A stretch of 64,000 nucleotides of DNA from Hepsetus odoe (GCA_017165825.1 CM029384.1:13176215-13240214); one strand, 5' to 3'. Counted from the first letter of the stretch, positions 37,638 to 51,100 are shown. Notes: generated from the letters alone by a model not told the origin. Program-made: numbers and translations.

Positions 37638-40600
37638 ATGGTTTTACAGTTAAGATGGACAGTTTTTCTTCTGCTGGTGGTCAGGTCTCTCACTGCTGGT
37701 AAGCACACTGTTGATTTTACAGGGAGGCTGGAGTGCTTACAGTACTGTCTGATGAGTAGAGCTACTTTTTTATGAGCAGAAAGTGAGTAAGTAGTGATTA
37801 TTAAGTATCAAGTACTAAATAAAAATAGCAAGAATGTAAAGAAGAAACAGCATTGTAATTGATTTTATTAGTGTATATATGTATATATATTTCATTAGTA
37901 TATATAGCAGCATATTTAGTTTTTCTAATCTCTTTATTAAGGAATGACGGAATTACATCATTTCTTCAATATTACCATATTATGACATAAACATTAAAAG
38001 TTCATGTCATGAGTGGAGAAGTCAGGAACCAGACCTAAATTTTATTTAGTAGAAGAAGTAGTAGTAGTTAGTAGTGTTCTTACCAACATTCTGAGGAAAC
38101 AAGAAGAAAGAAATCTTTGCTATGTTTTACTGTGTGTGTGTTCATTTCTGGTTAATCTAGTGTTAAAGCGTTTCTACCTGCAAGAAAGATTCTGAACACT
38201 TTTTGCAGCCGATTAGATATAGAGCAGGTTTTTAGCGTTAAGTTTCAAACGCTGTAAAATAAAATGTGTTCTTAGAGCGTGTACCCAGTCATCCTAACAT
38301 GCCTAAAACATAATGAGTATAAAAAGCCTAAATTCACATCAGTCTGCAAACAAACCTTGCCTTTGAAAGTAAAGGAACTTAGAGAGATTTTGGTTCTCAG
38401 GTTCCTTAATAAGCAAAACTGCTGACTCATAGGTTTAATGCTTAAATATGTCAACTTCCAAACAAAGATTAGTGCAGCTTTTCCTGCAACCTGCAAATGT
38501 TTTATTTAGCAGGTGTTTCAGTGTTTTGTGACAGCAAGGCTCCATCTCAAGCATGGTGTTTCTTTAAGAAGTGGATGATTTGAAAAGAACATTTTATCGA
38601 GTTATTCATACGTCAATCAGCTGCTAAAACTGGTTTCACAAATTATTAGAACGTTGACGTGTTTAAGCCCGTTTAGGAGCTCAGCAAGCATCACTGACTT
38701 TTAGGTTTTTTGCATTTCGGTATAGAATAGATCCACACAGCAGAATAAGCCCCTCTGCTTAACGATTTCACGGATCTTTAATTCTCCATGAACAGCTTTA
38801 CATTTGAGCAACAAGACCCCAATTTTTACACTCAGTTCGATGCTGTTGGATCTTTCTGAAGCTGTTTTTTCATGATCATTTCCTTACCTGGAGGCAGAAA
38901 TCTATTGGTTCATTTATCTTATCAGCTACTAAACTAGACTATGCCTGGCTGTTTGAAACCAAAAAGCAAAAATCATTGGCACTGAAATTTATCTTTAAGA
39001 CTGAAGTGAATTATATCCTGACACAATTGCATGTTTCCTATGTTACCTATTTGCTTCTATTTCCCCTTTTCCCTTTAAGGGAATTAAAAGTGAATTCAGT
39101 TTAAAGGAATGGATTCCCAGATACATGCATATATTAACAATACTGTGCAAATGTCTCGCACTCATCTTTGTTGATATTTTACTTTCTAAAATTTTAGATT
39201 TTTGACAATTTTTTATCCTGATCAAATGGTCTTATTTTTGGAATTTATAATAGATTAAATAAATAAGAATGCGCAAATTATTTTACTGCGACAGGCCGCA
39301 AAGTGGCTACAGATACAGGGGTTACAACCACTCATCATTCAGCATCACCAGTTTGCTAATCACGGGCCTAATAATCTGTAATTAATCATGTGCATGTTTC
39401 TACACCTCTTCGTGCAATTACATAACAATGATATGTCATTCAGTGCTTGAATGATTCATGTGTAGGTTTATATGTAGGTCTCAGGAAAAACGTATGAAGA
39501 AATGAGTGGTGGCACAAGACATTGTGCAATTCTGTATGTTAAGAGATGACAATATCCAAATTTGCAAAGGGTTCCTAATACAGTCTTATAGTTAAAAATC
39601 AACAGGAAGAAGCAAAACAAAAACAATCCTCTGACTGGACTGAAAATGAGAGCCAAAAACTTTGTCTTGGAAAATGATTTCTTAATAGGCTCCTTGGAAG
39701 CAAAATATGAAGAAATGAGGAATAATGAGAAATAAGGAATATTCCTTGTTTCTTCATTTCTTGCACCATCTTTTTGGTGCATAAATCCACATAATCTAGA
39801 GAATATGGGCATAGAATTCCTTTCATTATTTCAATAATTCTTTCTTTTTTCCTATTTCACTTTTGTTTGCAGAAGCTGTGAAAAATGTTGATTTTTATTG
39901 TACACAGTATAATCCAGTATAACCGTTCTTGGTTGCCCTTCACCCCGTTACAGTAGATAAGATATCCAATGAAAGTGAAAGTGTTTCAGAAATAGCATTC
40001 AGGTAGCAGCTGAAACAACACACAGGAACAATTTGCGGTTATCTTAAGTAATTATATTAATATCTGATTATCCAACAATGTGTGAGCAAATTAGCTGCAA
40101 ATTGCCAACTGATCTTGGAACTGCAATCCTATACCTATTTGTAATGTTTCTCCATGAGAAAGAGTTATACTATAGTCAGTATTTATGAAGTTGTTTGCCC
40201 TTTACCCAGTTAAAATAGATAAGAAAATGCGATCAGAAAGTGATTTTTTTTTACACACAGCTTCTAGGTAATGACTGACTCTTATATAACAAATAGTACA
40301 GCTTGTGAATGGCATGTTGGAACCATCACTCTTATTTCTACAATGCAAAACGTTCTATTTAATGTGCCTTATATGTTTCCCCTGGTTTATCTTTGTCTCC
40401 TTTTCCTCATTAGAGCTCCACACAAAGCATATGAATGACTTTATCAAAGCTGTGAAGATCATTGAAGCTGAGAATCCTGGATTTAGGCCTTTAGATGTTG
40501 TGAGGGGTCTCTGCAAAGCTGCTGGCATTGACACACACCTTATCCGCTATTATCTTGGTTCTGTGAGTGATGGCAGTCATTCACATAACCTGGTAATAAA

Positions 40601-43600
40601 GCCAGCGCTTATGAGGTTCATCACAGGCATTATCAAGCACAAGGTGACTGAGCTGGGTGTGGAGGAAGGTGTTGTACTGACTGCAGATGGAACCACTGTG
40701 GCCCTTACCCCCCTCCTCCTGGGACTCAAGGCAGGCCTACAGTCTGCTCCCCACAGTCATGTGCGTGGCCTGTACCGCCTGACCATGTTTAACAACCTGG
40801 TTCGCTCATTCCACCACTATTCCCAGAGTGACCCTAAGACCACCTCACGGTTAGGTCCTGGTGGCTGTTGGGATAATGTGAAGAACCCCCAGGTTTTCAC
40901 CCTCTCTAATGTCGCCTCTTTGGCAACAGACTCTCTAATAACTGGAGGAATGGACGGAGTTATTCTAGGGAGGCATGTTGCCAATTTTCACAACCGTCCT
41001 CTTAAATTGAGCAGCTTTTTGAAACAGTACTACAACCATCGTCTGGACACAGCAGGTCTAGATGCTGCACCTCGTCTGATTAGCCAGTTCCGCAGAGCCA
41101 ACTTCAGGAAGCTGGTCAGCCTCTCATTACTCATGAAGCAACTACCAAGGAGTTTGATTACATATCAAAAGCTGGAAAAATATTCTAAGAAGCAGAGAGG
41201 AGAGAAGAAAAAGCAGGAGGAGATGCTGAATGAGGGGGTCAAGGAATTTGTCCACATGTATATGGGTAAGTAGACTAGAAATGCTGGTAACTGAAAAGAG
41301 ATTGAAGCATTTTAAACATCTTCACATATACTATGTATATATATACTATATATACTTCACATATACTATGTATGTATAGCTCGGCTTCCCTGATCTGTGA
41401 ATTTCTTATGTTTCCCAACCAGTGATGTCATTCATCTGTTATTCATATATATATACTTATATATACACTGCTCAAAACAATTAAAGGAACACTTATAACC
41501 AGAGTATAGTGTCATGTCAGTTAAACTTCTGGGATGTTCATCTAGTCTGTTAAGTAGCAGAGGGAGTTAATCAGTGTCGGCTGTTTTGGTGTTGATGAAA
41601 TTAACAACAGGTGCACTAAAGGGGCAACAATGAGACGACCCCAAAAACAGGAATGGTTTTGTAGGTGGAGTCAACAGAAATTTTTCCCTCCTGATCTTTT
41701 TTTGACAGCTTTTCTGTAGTTTTGCATTTGACTAGGGTCAGTGTCACTACTGGAAGCATGAGGCGATACCGGGACCCTACAGAGGTTGCATAGGCAGTCC
41801 CTCAACACAGTCTCAAGAGCATGGAGGAGATTCCAGGAAACAGGCAGTTACTCTAGGAGAGCTGGACAGGGCTGTCAGAGGTCCTTAACCCATCAGTAGG
41901 ACCGGTATCTGCTCCTTTGTGCAAGGACGAACAAGATGAGTACTGTCGTCTTCTAGTGGGCCCTGTGCTCACTGCCCAGTACTGTGGAGCTCAACTGACA
42001 CTCGACTGCCAGAGAACCAGAATTGGCAGGTCCAGCACTGGCGCCCTGTGCAGTTCACAGATTAGAGCAGGTTCACTCTGAGCTCATGTAACAGACATGC
42101 CGCATCAGTTTTTCTGTTAAATTTCTGTGACTTCGAATTAAGCCCTCTGTAGGTTGATAATTGACCCATTTCATATCACTATGTATATCCAGCATCTGAT
42201 GTGTTTGCAAAGTGTTCCTTTAATTTTTTTGAGCAGTGTATATACATACATACATAAATATATATATATATATATACATATATACAGTACTGTGCAAAAA
42301 TTTTAGGCAGATGTGAAAAAATGCTGTAAACAAAGAATGCTTTCAAAAATGGAAGTGTTAATCATTTATTTTCATCAAACAACAAAATGCAGTGAATGAA
42401 CAAAAGAGAAATCTAAATCAAATCAATATTTGGTGTGACCACCCTTTGCCTTCAAAACAGCATCAATTTTTCTAGGTACACTTGCACACAGTTTTTGAAG
42501 GAACTCGGCTGGTAGGTTGTTCCTAACATCTTGGAGAACTAACCACAGATCTTCATGTAATCCCAAACACACTCGATGATTTTGAGATCAGGGCTCTGTG
42601 GGGGCCATACCATCACTTGCAGGAATTCTTGTTCTTCTGGGCAGCGGTGGCCTAGTGGTTAGGGTGTTAGCTGCATGATCGGAGGATCAGGGGTTTGAAA
42701 CCCTTCCCTTCTCTTGAGCAAGGTGCTGTCACTGCTCCCTGGGTGCTTTCAATAGCTGCCCACTGCTGCACGGTGTTGAGTGTGCATGGGTTAAATGCAG
42801 AGGTCCAATTTCGTTGTGGTTCACTGTCTGCTGTGCTGTGACCTCGCAATGACAAGGGTTGTCACTTTCACTTTATGCTGAAGATTTTAATGACTTTGGC
42901 TGTATGTTTGGGGTTGTTGTCCTGCTGCAGAATAAATTTGGGGCCAATCATACACCTCACTGATGGTATTGCATGCTGGATAAGTATCTGCCTGTATTTC
43001 TCAGCATTGAGAACACCATTAATTCTGACCAAATCTCCAACTCCATTTGCAGAAATGCAGCTCCAAACATTCAAGGAACCTCCACCATGCCTCACTGTTG
43101 CCTGAAGACAATCATTATTGTACTGCTCTCCAGCCCTTTGACATCAAAATGCCTTCTGCTATAGCCAAATATTTCAAATTGACTCATCAGTCCAGAGCAC
43201 CTGCTGCCATTTTTCTGCACCCCAGTTGCTATGTTTTTGTGCTTACTTGAGCCGCTTGGCCTTGTTTCCACAATGGAGGTATGGCTTTTTGGCTGCAACT
43301 CTTCTATGAAGACCACTTCTGGCCAAACTTCTCCGCACAGTAGATGGGTGTACCTGGGTCCCACTGGTTTGTGCCAGTTCTGAGCTGATGGCACTGCTGG
43401 ACATCTTCCGATTTCGAAGGGTAATAAGCTTAATGTGTCTTTCATCAGCTGCAGTAAGTTTCCTTGGCCGAGCACCGGGTCTACGATCCTCAACGTTGCC
43501 CGTTTCTTTGTGCTTCTTCAAAAGAGCTTGAACAGCACATCTTGAAACCCCAGTCTGCTTTGAAATCTTTGTCTGGGAGAGACCTTGCTGATGCAGTATA

Positions 43601-43924
43601 ACTACCTTGTGTCTTGTTGCTGTGCTCAATCTTGCCATGACATGAAACCTCACCTTGGTATCAGTTTGGCTGTTCCTCACCCAGTTTTAAGCCTCCTACA
43701 CAGCTGTTTCTGTTTCAGTTAATGACTGTCATACACCGACTATAATCCTACAAAATCCCTGACTTTGTGCAAGTGTACCTAGAAGAATTGATGCTGGTTT
43801 GAAGGCAAAAGGTAGTAACACCAAATATTGATTTGATAAAAATAAATAATCATTATTTATATTTCTGAAAGCATTCTTTGTTTACAGCATTTTTTTCACA
43901 GCTGCCTAAAACTTTTGCACAGTA

Positions 43925-43988
<64 letters not shown>

Positions 43989-45714
43989 GAGTACTATTTT
44001 GCTTTACAAAAAAATTATATACATATTACATTTGATTAGTTCATAATGTCAAGCTGGCATTTTCATATAAAACATGCATGTTTTAAGCCAAAACCTTCTG
44101 GTCTGGTTCCACCAGTCTCTTTACACTGTAAAAAGTAGGCCGGGACCTCTTTGGGTATAATGTGATCTACCAAAGCAGTGTTAAGTAAAAATGCAGCTTT
44201 AGTTTACTTTAAGAATAAACTTCATCCCTCCTTCATTGAACTGTCCAGCTATCATTCCACGGTGCATGTGGGAAGCAAAGCCATATCGTGGCACCCCAAC
44301 GCAATTGACCCTACCACTATCTTTCCTGTACATTCACCACACCTATGAGCCTTCCCTGCCCTGCCTGTCCTTTGAGCAGTGCTCCCAAGATATGAGGTCC
44401 ATGCAACGCTTCCACCAGTACGATCGTGGCTGGGATGACATTGGATATAGGTAAGAAAAAATAACCTTTATGTACTAAACACCCTGGAAATACCCCAGAT
44501 GGCACATTTATATGATGAAAGTAACAGTGACAATGTTGTTTACTATTTGTTTACTATTTCTGCAGCATTAGCAATATAGTGCTCGGGATATAGCACAATA
44601 TATCAGGCTTCTATGACTTGTACTCAGAATAACTGACAATAGTCTACACACAAGGCAGATTTAACAGAAGTAAATTAATAATGATGAGACACAGAACGCG
44701 GAGGCCTAGTGGTTAAGCAGTTGCCCTGGATCAGAAGATTGTGGGTTTAATTCCCTTACCAGTTTGCCCTGAGGTACCCATGAGCAAGAGTACCGTCCTG
44801 TCACTGCTCCCCCAGAGCGCTTTCCAATAACAAGCTGCCCTTGCACCATGTGTGTGTGTATGGGTGAAATGCAGAGGTTGAATTTAGTTGTGTTGTGCTG
44901 TGCTGCGTTTCACAATGACAAGGGTAGTCACTTTCACTTTCACAAGATAACACAGAGTAAGGTTCAAATCTCCAAATGAAATGGATATATATATATATAT
45001 AAAATAAATCTTTATATATATTTAATAAATATAGTTCTTCCAGCGTTGAGTTTTTTTGCACAGAAAACAGAAAACAAATCAATCTAACACTTTTTCTACT
45101 TACAATCCCTAATGTGATTTTGATATATTGTTTTTGAATAAAGTCTTTTAACAAAATTTCTTGGCTTGTTTAATATACTTTGAGAGTGAAGAGAGCTGTT
45201 TATAGTGTATATATCACCAGGAGTTCTTATATAGATTGAGTTTTTTGATCTCAGCCTGGGTTTAGCAGACAGGTTTATTAGTCATGTTCACTCTCTGCCG
45301 ACTTTGTTGTTTACTCCTCTCCAGCTTTGTGGCTGGCTCTGATGGATACCTGTATGAAGGGCGTGGCTGGTTTTGGCAAGGTGCCCACACTAAAGGCCAC
45401 AACTCCATAGGATACGGCGTCTCCTTTATAGGAAACTACACCTCCAGCATCCCGGCGAAACGCAGCATGGACCTAGTGAGACACCAACTGGCAAAGTGTG
45501 CCACAGATGCAGGGAGACTCATCTCAAACTTCACTCTATATGGCCACAGACAAGTGGTCAGCACCTCCTGCCCTGGAGATGGCCTGTACAGTGAAATCCA
45601 AAACTGGAAGCACTATGCGGTAAGAAATTAAGACACAGAGGCCAAGTTAAAAACAGTATATCTATCCATTTTTATTATGTTTTTTGGACATGAAATCAAA
45701 GTGATTACAGTTGC

Positions 45715-45763
<49 letters not shown>

Positions 45764-45792
45764 TGTGTTTTTTACAGGAGATTAAAAGTTAA
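37638..45792 (+). CDS. pglyrp2: Peptidoglycan recognition protein 2 (N-acetylmuramoyl-L-alanine amidase), complete
   Basis: Secreted zinc amidase that cuts the lactyl bond between muramic acid and the stem peptide of bacterial peptidoglycan. Exons: 37638-37698 (signal peptide Met-Val-Leu-Gln-Leu-Arg-Trp plus a Leu/Val-rich core), 40414-41265 (family-specific N-terminal region), 44249-44450 and 45325-45619 (PGRP/amidase_2 domain), 45778-45792 (last four residues Glu-Ile-Lys-Ser). Total 474 residues, all junctions GT-AG and in frame. Zinc ligands and catalytic residues are present: His334 (in Ile-His-His-Thr-Tyr), Tyr371 (Asp-Ile-Gly-Tyr), His446 (Gly-His-Arg) and Cys454 (Ser-Cys-Pro-Gly-Asp). 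The Cys marks amidase-active members rather than receptor-only PGRPs. Intron 2 (3 kb) is packed with transposons. AATAAA at 45823 gives a very short 3' UTR. Confidence 0.94.
37699..40413. other. pglyrp2 intron 1
   Basis: AT-rich, 2.7 kb. I recognise no exon and no well-preserved transposon. The ORF that runs into exon 2 from 40305 is intronic before 40414. Confidence 0.65.
41466..42238 (+). mobile_element. Tc1/mariner-type element with short inverted ends, decayed
   Basis: It begins CACTGCTCAAAACAATTAAA and ends in the inverted form ('tttaatttttttgagcagtg'), with TA on both sides. A transposase relic starts at ATG 41758 (Met-Arg-Arg-Tyr-Arg-Asp-Pro-Thr-Glu-Val-Ala) and meets a TAG after 11 codons. 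Later frames recall helix-turn-helix and 'Trp-Gln-Val-Gln' blocks of the family. 773 bases, so it is internally deleted. Confidence 0.8.
42239..42284. repeat. TA-rich spacer between two transposons
   Basis: 46 bases of TA/CATA repeats join the end of one Tc1-like element to the start of the next. Confidence 0.85.
42285..43927 (-). mobile_element. Near full-length Tc1-like transposon (family A), minus strand
   Basis: Flanked by TA, with long inverted ends starting CAGTACTGTGCAAAA. The minus strand encodes a broken DD34E transposase: 43680-43243 holds the paired-like helix-turn-helix (Met-Ala-Arg-Leu-Ser-Thr...; Lys-Gln-Thr-Gly-Val-Ser-Arg), 43240-43095 the 'Phe-Glu-Ile-Phe-Gly' block, 43095-42868 Gln-Gln-Asp-Asn-Asn-Pro-Lys-His (second Asp), and 42640-42545 Trp-Pro-Pro-Gln-Ser-Pro-Asp-Leu with Ile-Ile-Glu (catalytic Glu). 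Frameshifts and a SINE at 42639 separate the pieces, so it is inactive. It is a plausible source type for the deleted copy at 14350-14912. Confidence 0.9.
42639..42874 (+). mobile_element. SINE (family 1) inserted in the Tc1 transposase
   Basis: It has the head 'gggcagcggtggcctagtggttaggg', middle 'ttgagcaaggtgctgtcactgctccctggg', 'ggttaaatgcagagg', and tail 'gttgtcactttcacttta'. It splits the transposase between the second Asp and the Glu. No clear target duplication is visible. Confidence 0.9.
43928..43981. repeat. (TA)n microsatellite
   Basis: About 26 TA units directly abut the right end of the Tc1-like element. Confidence 0.95.
44697..44943 (+). mobile_element. SINE (family 1) in pglyrp2 intron 3
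   Basis: 'gaggcctagtggttaagcagttgcc' (A box), 'gtgggtttaattccc' (B box), 'cctgaggtacccatgagcaag', tail 'gtagtcactttcactttcac'. It is about 10-15 percent different from the other copies. Confidence 0.85.
45715..45768 (+). repeat. (GT)n tract next to the last pglyrp2 acceptor
   Basis: The GT repeat ends about ten bases before the acceptor 'tttttacag' of the 15-base coding part of the last exon. In human CFTR a similar UG tract weakens the exon 9 acceptor; here retention of intron 4 would end the protein after Val-Arg-Asn. Confidence 0.8.
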
Positions 45793-45829
45793 AGAGTGCT
45801 GGAAATCACTTAAACATTCTGCAATAAAG

Positions 45830-47380
45830 AATGAAAATGGAAATCCTTAATAAACTGTTACTGAGTGTCTTGATATTATTTTTATTTTTGTTGCTGCAAT
45901 GGACCTGTTTCTCTGCTTCTGCCATATGAATGCTGGGATAGATTACAGCAACCCCTGTGACCCTGTTTAGGATGAGTGTCTTAGATATAGGATACATGGA
46001 AAGATGGATAGTTGAAGCCATTACAAAACAATCAGTGGTAGTAATTAAGAGTTATAACACAATACTTACAACACTAGCAAGGAATCATAAGTGTATGAAA
46101 AACATGACCTCTAAAACATGACCCTTATGTATTACACTTGTTGATGTCATTGTTTCTGAATATTGTGTTGTTCATTGTAGCTTCAGGTTTTCAGTGCACT
46201 GTAAGGTGCAATCTGCCATGATAAAAGGTTAGGATTAATGTGTTTTAAACCCAGACCTTTAACTGTTGTTTCAGATGATTGATAATCTACACAACACAAC
46301 CTGACTGATAAATTGTGAATGAAACAGGCCTGCTATTTTTCTGAAATAATCATTCTGAAATGAGATTTAAGAGTTTTTGATTTTATCGCCCCCTTCAGGT
46401 CATAAAGCCCAATTACTCCTTCTGATAACATGAACTTCTAAAAGTCCTAAGCACTACAGCCAGACCTGCAATAATGTGGTTACTGAATATTATGCTTAAC
46501 ATATTATAATCATATAATAATCAGCATTGTCTTACGTATTACATCACTGACTTTTTACACCAGTAGAATCAGCCCTATTATGTAGACGTCCAGCACTTGA
46601 GCTACTACCCTTCAAATAACAACAACAACAACAATAAAAAAAGAACAACAGCGAAATATCACATCATTGCAAGCCTTATTTTTTCAGCCTAATTGTGCTA
46701 GTGTATTTAGCAAATCGATGCTTATGTAATTGTCTCTAAAATTAAATATCAGTGATGAACTATAATGGCTGCCCTATATTGGACCACATGGCCACCCTTT
46801 TCTTTCTCCATTGTCATGTTCTGATGCTCACATGCCCACTGTGTGCTCTGACACCCTTCTTTTCTGCCACCCTGAACTTTTTCACTCTTTTGTGCCTCAG
46901 TAGCTCTGATTTTCAGTTCTTCGCTTTTGGTAGCTACTGAGCGCTATATACAAGGAACACAAGAGCTGCTGTTTTGAAGATGCTCTAATCCAGCTTGGCC
47001 ACATTTCAGCAAATCAACCTCAAGAACTGACTGTTCACCGGCTGCCTAATTAATCGACAGGTGCCACATTATAATCAACGAAATTCACCTGTCAGTGGCT
47101 TTGATGTTTGCGGATTCGTGTATAAGCATTGTGACATCACAATAACAGAATTTAAAAGGGTTTGTTCTACAGCTTGATACATACATGTATGGACTGGGCA
47201 GTTGAATGTTAGACTTCCTTTTTAAATGAAAAAAAAAAAGTTTTGGAAGCGTTTTTTTATGAACTTTAATAAGCAGAGCTCTCTTTAAATGCACCCCTGA
47301 ATTGTTCCCATTAAGCGATCGCTGGAATAGTGTGCCTGCAGGATCTCTGAAGCACTGACAGGCTCTCTGAGAGAAATAAC
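45830..47380. other. pglyrp2-wiz intergenic DNA
   Basis: There is an L2-type tail relic at about 45914-46012 and an (AAC)n tract at 46618-46632. No gene seen. Confidence 0.6.
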
Positions 47381-47677
47381 TCCAGGGTTAACAGCAACTC
47401 TTCCCCACCCCGTCAACGTCACCATCGCAGCCGTGGCGTCCCTCCGAAGCCAACAACATGGAGTCCGGGCTGCTCTCTGCGAGCACGGCTGCCTAGCTTT
47501 CAGTTGCACGCACACACACACATACACACACACACACACTCGGCGGCGAAAAAGAGCTGGCAACACGGCCCTGTCCTGAAACAAGCGTGTGTACAGGAGA
47601 CTTCACTGCCAGCAGAATATGGAGAGCGACTGATCGGCCGCAGGACATTCCGCCCAGGAGCCAGGCAGGCCGTTTCG
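47380..47677 (+). promoter_or_regulatory. wiz upstream promoter and likely non-coding first exon
   Basis: GC content and CpG rise between 47390 and 47690, without a TATA box. A good donor 'tttcg|gtgagg' at 47677/47678 would end a 5' UTR exon. A (CA)n tract lies at 47509-47539. The transcription start cannot be fixed from the sequence. Confidence 0.55.
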
Positions 47678-48178
47678 GTGAGGGTTGCACATTTTTTAAA
47701 TCGTTATTACTCACGTCTGCTTCTCTGGAGAGCTACTTAGCATTCACATGGTGTTTTCTCCCTGCCCTGACCACAGGCAAGACTAGCCCACCCTAAACCT
47801 TCTCTGTAGCCCCCCCATCATCATCATTATTCGTTAGGGAGAAGAGCGTTCGTCATCACAAGGACAGAGCTAAATGTGCTGAAACCAGACATGTTGAAAT
47901 AGGTCAGACAGACGGTCCCACACTGCAGCAGGCAGGTGCAGCGAATATTAAAGAAATTTGTCATTTTAAAAAAAGAGTCAAGTTTACAGATCTTTTAAGA
48001 ATGTCCATGTTGTTCACTCACCACTACTTATGCTACTGGGACAGCCTGTGCCATCTGTTCTTTATTCATAGATTACATGATTGGAGATGCTCTTATTGGT
48101 GTCATTAACATGTCCACCCTGTGTGTATACCACCAGAAGATAAGCTATGTGAAGTGCAGCAGACCAGTGTGCCTGACC

Positions 48179-51100
48179 ATGGACCCTGAAGAAGGTCCCC
48201 TCCCCAGTGTGGATCCCCAAGATCCAGCATCCATCAGTGAGCCATCAGCATCGCCGTCCCTACTCAACAACAACTCGCTGGTACGAGGGCATAACACATC
48301 CTTTCCTGATACGCCTCCTCCCCCTTCTCTTTATAACTGCGATGATGTACGTCACTCCCATGATACAGATTTCACTCACACTCTGTTGGAGGGTCCACAT
48401 TGGAGGATCTGCAGATTCCTTTCCTATTAACCTATTAATCTATTGAATCTCAGTGGATTGTTCACAGCCTAAGGGTTAGGTATAGGATTGGGATAGACTG
48501 GGTTTATGGGTGAAATGCAGAAGAAGCAGTCTCACTGTGCTGTGCTCTGTTTTACCATGGCAATTAGTCATTTTCACTTCATAACTGACACTTTCATACC
48601 TTTTTCGTACTCAGGGGGAACTGACTCAAGCTGGTGGGCAGGAGAGGAGTGATGGAGAAGATGATTTGAGGGCTCAGAGAAGCCTCTTACCCAAAGTTGA
48701 ACCCTGTGAGAACAGTCAGAGAAAAGCTAGATCCTCAGCCTTTCCTTCATCTCTAACATGGGACTCGGACTCTGAGAAAGAAACATTTGATGGTAATTAT
48801 TTCTTTACCCCGGGATAAGGGTACACTTTCCTTGAGTGTTTTCGTGTTTGTAAGTCAATGGTTTGTGATTTCATTTGTCACTTGCATACAGCACGCTGAC
48901 TCTGAACATAATATGGTTAGGCCATTTTTAGACTTAATGTTTGTATTTATGTTGTGTGAATAATGTTCCTGGAAAAGTGCTGTTGTCTAAGTGCTGTGAA
49001 TTTACCCGTGGGTCTGCTCCTATCCGTTAAGTCACTTGTGTGCTGTTTGTGTTGTTCCCAATGGTGTTTGTCAGAAGAGGAGCTTCAGCACTTTTCTAAT
49101 CCTCATGGCCTAGCTGCTCACAGTCCAGGAAGTCCCACCTGTGGACAGGAGCCAGATAGGTGAGATGAAGTGGGATAGGTGTTTTTTTTTCTTTAACTTA
49201 TACTTCATGTATAAGGTTAAAGCCTGTGGACATACAGACTGAATCTAGATTATATATAAACATAGTTATTTTCTTATATATAAATAAGACTGATTATAAC
49301 AATAAATTAAACCATAAAACAGATCTGTTTGTGTCCTATTTGATCAAATTAAAAAATTTTGCTCCCTATTTGGATATGCAGAGTTGGCTATCGGGTTCCT
49401 CAAACAACTGAGACATCTAAGAATTTACTCTTTGAGAAGGACTTGGCCAGTACTCCGGAGAGGAAAGATCAGTGTGGAGATGAAACATATGGAGAGCCGA
49501 GGATGGCCGAGGCCAACACCAAACAATGTGAGAGCTGGAGGGAGGGGCATTTGAAACTGCATGGTGTTTTGGAGAAAAATGAATGTTTGTTAGTAAGACC
49601 TATTTAGTACTATTTTGAATTAGGGAGTCTTCCATTTTGTTTGCAGTGGAAAAAGACAAAGCTGGTGTGTCTGATCAAGCTGGGCCACTTTTCTCAGACA
49701 CAAAACCAAAGGAGGGACACCAAAAAGAGGAAGAAGTAGTAAAAAAGTCTGGTCAGAAGAAAGAGGAGAAGAAGGTTCCCGAACGTGATGTATACACCTT
49801 CCCAGGTGATTCAGACCCTGAAAGTCCACCTCCAGGCCCGTGGGCACACTGCACCTTCATCCAGCGCAGGAGAAAGAAAAGAGCTTTACTGAGACCTTTC
49901 TCCGGACTCAACCCCTGGCAACGCACAACTGGAACGAGTAGGAAGGCCAGGTTAAACCCCGCTAGGGCGAAGGGGCGGAGCAAGATGGTGAATGATGAAG
50001 CAGGGGTGTTTGAATTTAAGGAAGAAGAGGAAGAGAAGGTCCAGGAGAAAGAGAAGGAAAGGTCCCAAGGTCTCAGAGGAGAATTTTGCCAGGATATTTT
50101 CACATGTGTAGAATGTAGCATTTACTTCAAAAGGCGTGTGCATCTGCGTGAGCACATGCGAGAGCATGCCCTGGTTGGTGGGAGAAAGGGACAACGTGCA
50201 GAGGAGGGTGCAGGAAGGAGGCGTATCAAAAAGACCGGTTTTGAGTGTATGGAGTGTGGCCAAGAGTTCTCAGACCGACTGGTGCTGGTAGATCACCACA
50301 GACGGCATCAAGAGTCACGGCGTAAGATCTTGGAAGAGATAGGGAAACTGAGCGAAGCAGGAAAAGGGACACCAGTGCAAACCAATCGCAGGAAGTCCAG
50401 GTGCCCAGCTATTAAAGAACCTTCCAGCGTCTGTGGCCAGTTTGTCTGTCTCAAGTGCAACTATAGCTCTGATGTGCCTCAAGAGCTTGCAGACCATGCA
50501 AAGACACATACAACTCGATCAAAGGCTGGTGTTGCTCGAGCCTCACCCCGTTTCCAGCAAAAGTCCCACAAAAAAGGACAGATAAAACCTTCAGGGAATG
50601 TTGCCTCAAGCCTTGCTACCACACTGCCCAGCGAGAGGTACCCCACAAGAGCCTCCGTGCAGGCAACAGAAAGCCAGCCTGAGGTTAACCACCCTCAGGC
50701 CAAAGTCTGTGACACCCAGGCTGACAATGAGGATGACCTCTTCCTGGGGCATGACCAAGATCACACTGTCTCTGCAACACCAGCAGAACCTACAGACCAG
50801 CCAGACGTAGCAAGTGCTCAGACTGATGCCACTCCTCCTGTGGGTCCCTGCCTACAGGAGGAATCTGGGTCAACTCAGATTGCACTAGCTGATGAGAACA
50901 TCCCAAAGCCCCAAACTCCTGCACCAGTACCTTCAAACACAAGAACTGCACCACGACGCAGGCATGTTGCTTTCAAAAGTACAGGGAATCGACGCTCAAA
51001 GCGGGTTTTACGGGATGCAATGGGCAGGACAAGAGCAAGTAGCAAACTGGATCCTCAACCTGCTGACACTATTGATACTGCAAACCAGAACCAAAACACT

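Noticed and set aside
39468..39826. Overlapping minus-strand frames in pglyrp2 intron 1
   Set aside because: Hydrophobic low-complexity translations without domain or splice support.
40305..40413. Start of pglyrp2 at the Met of the open frame at 40305
   Set aside because: A 3' splice site at 40411-40413 joins in frame to the signal peptide exon 37638-37698; the residues before 40414 are intronic.
41338..41380. CRISPR or satellite array
   Set aside because: The repeats are simple TA/CATA microsatellites without spacers; no CRISPR array is seen anywhere.
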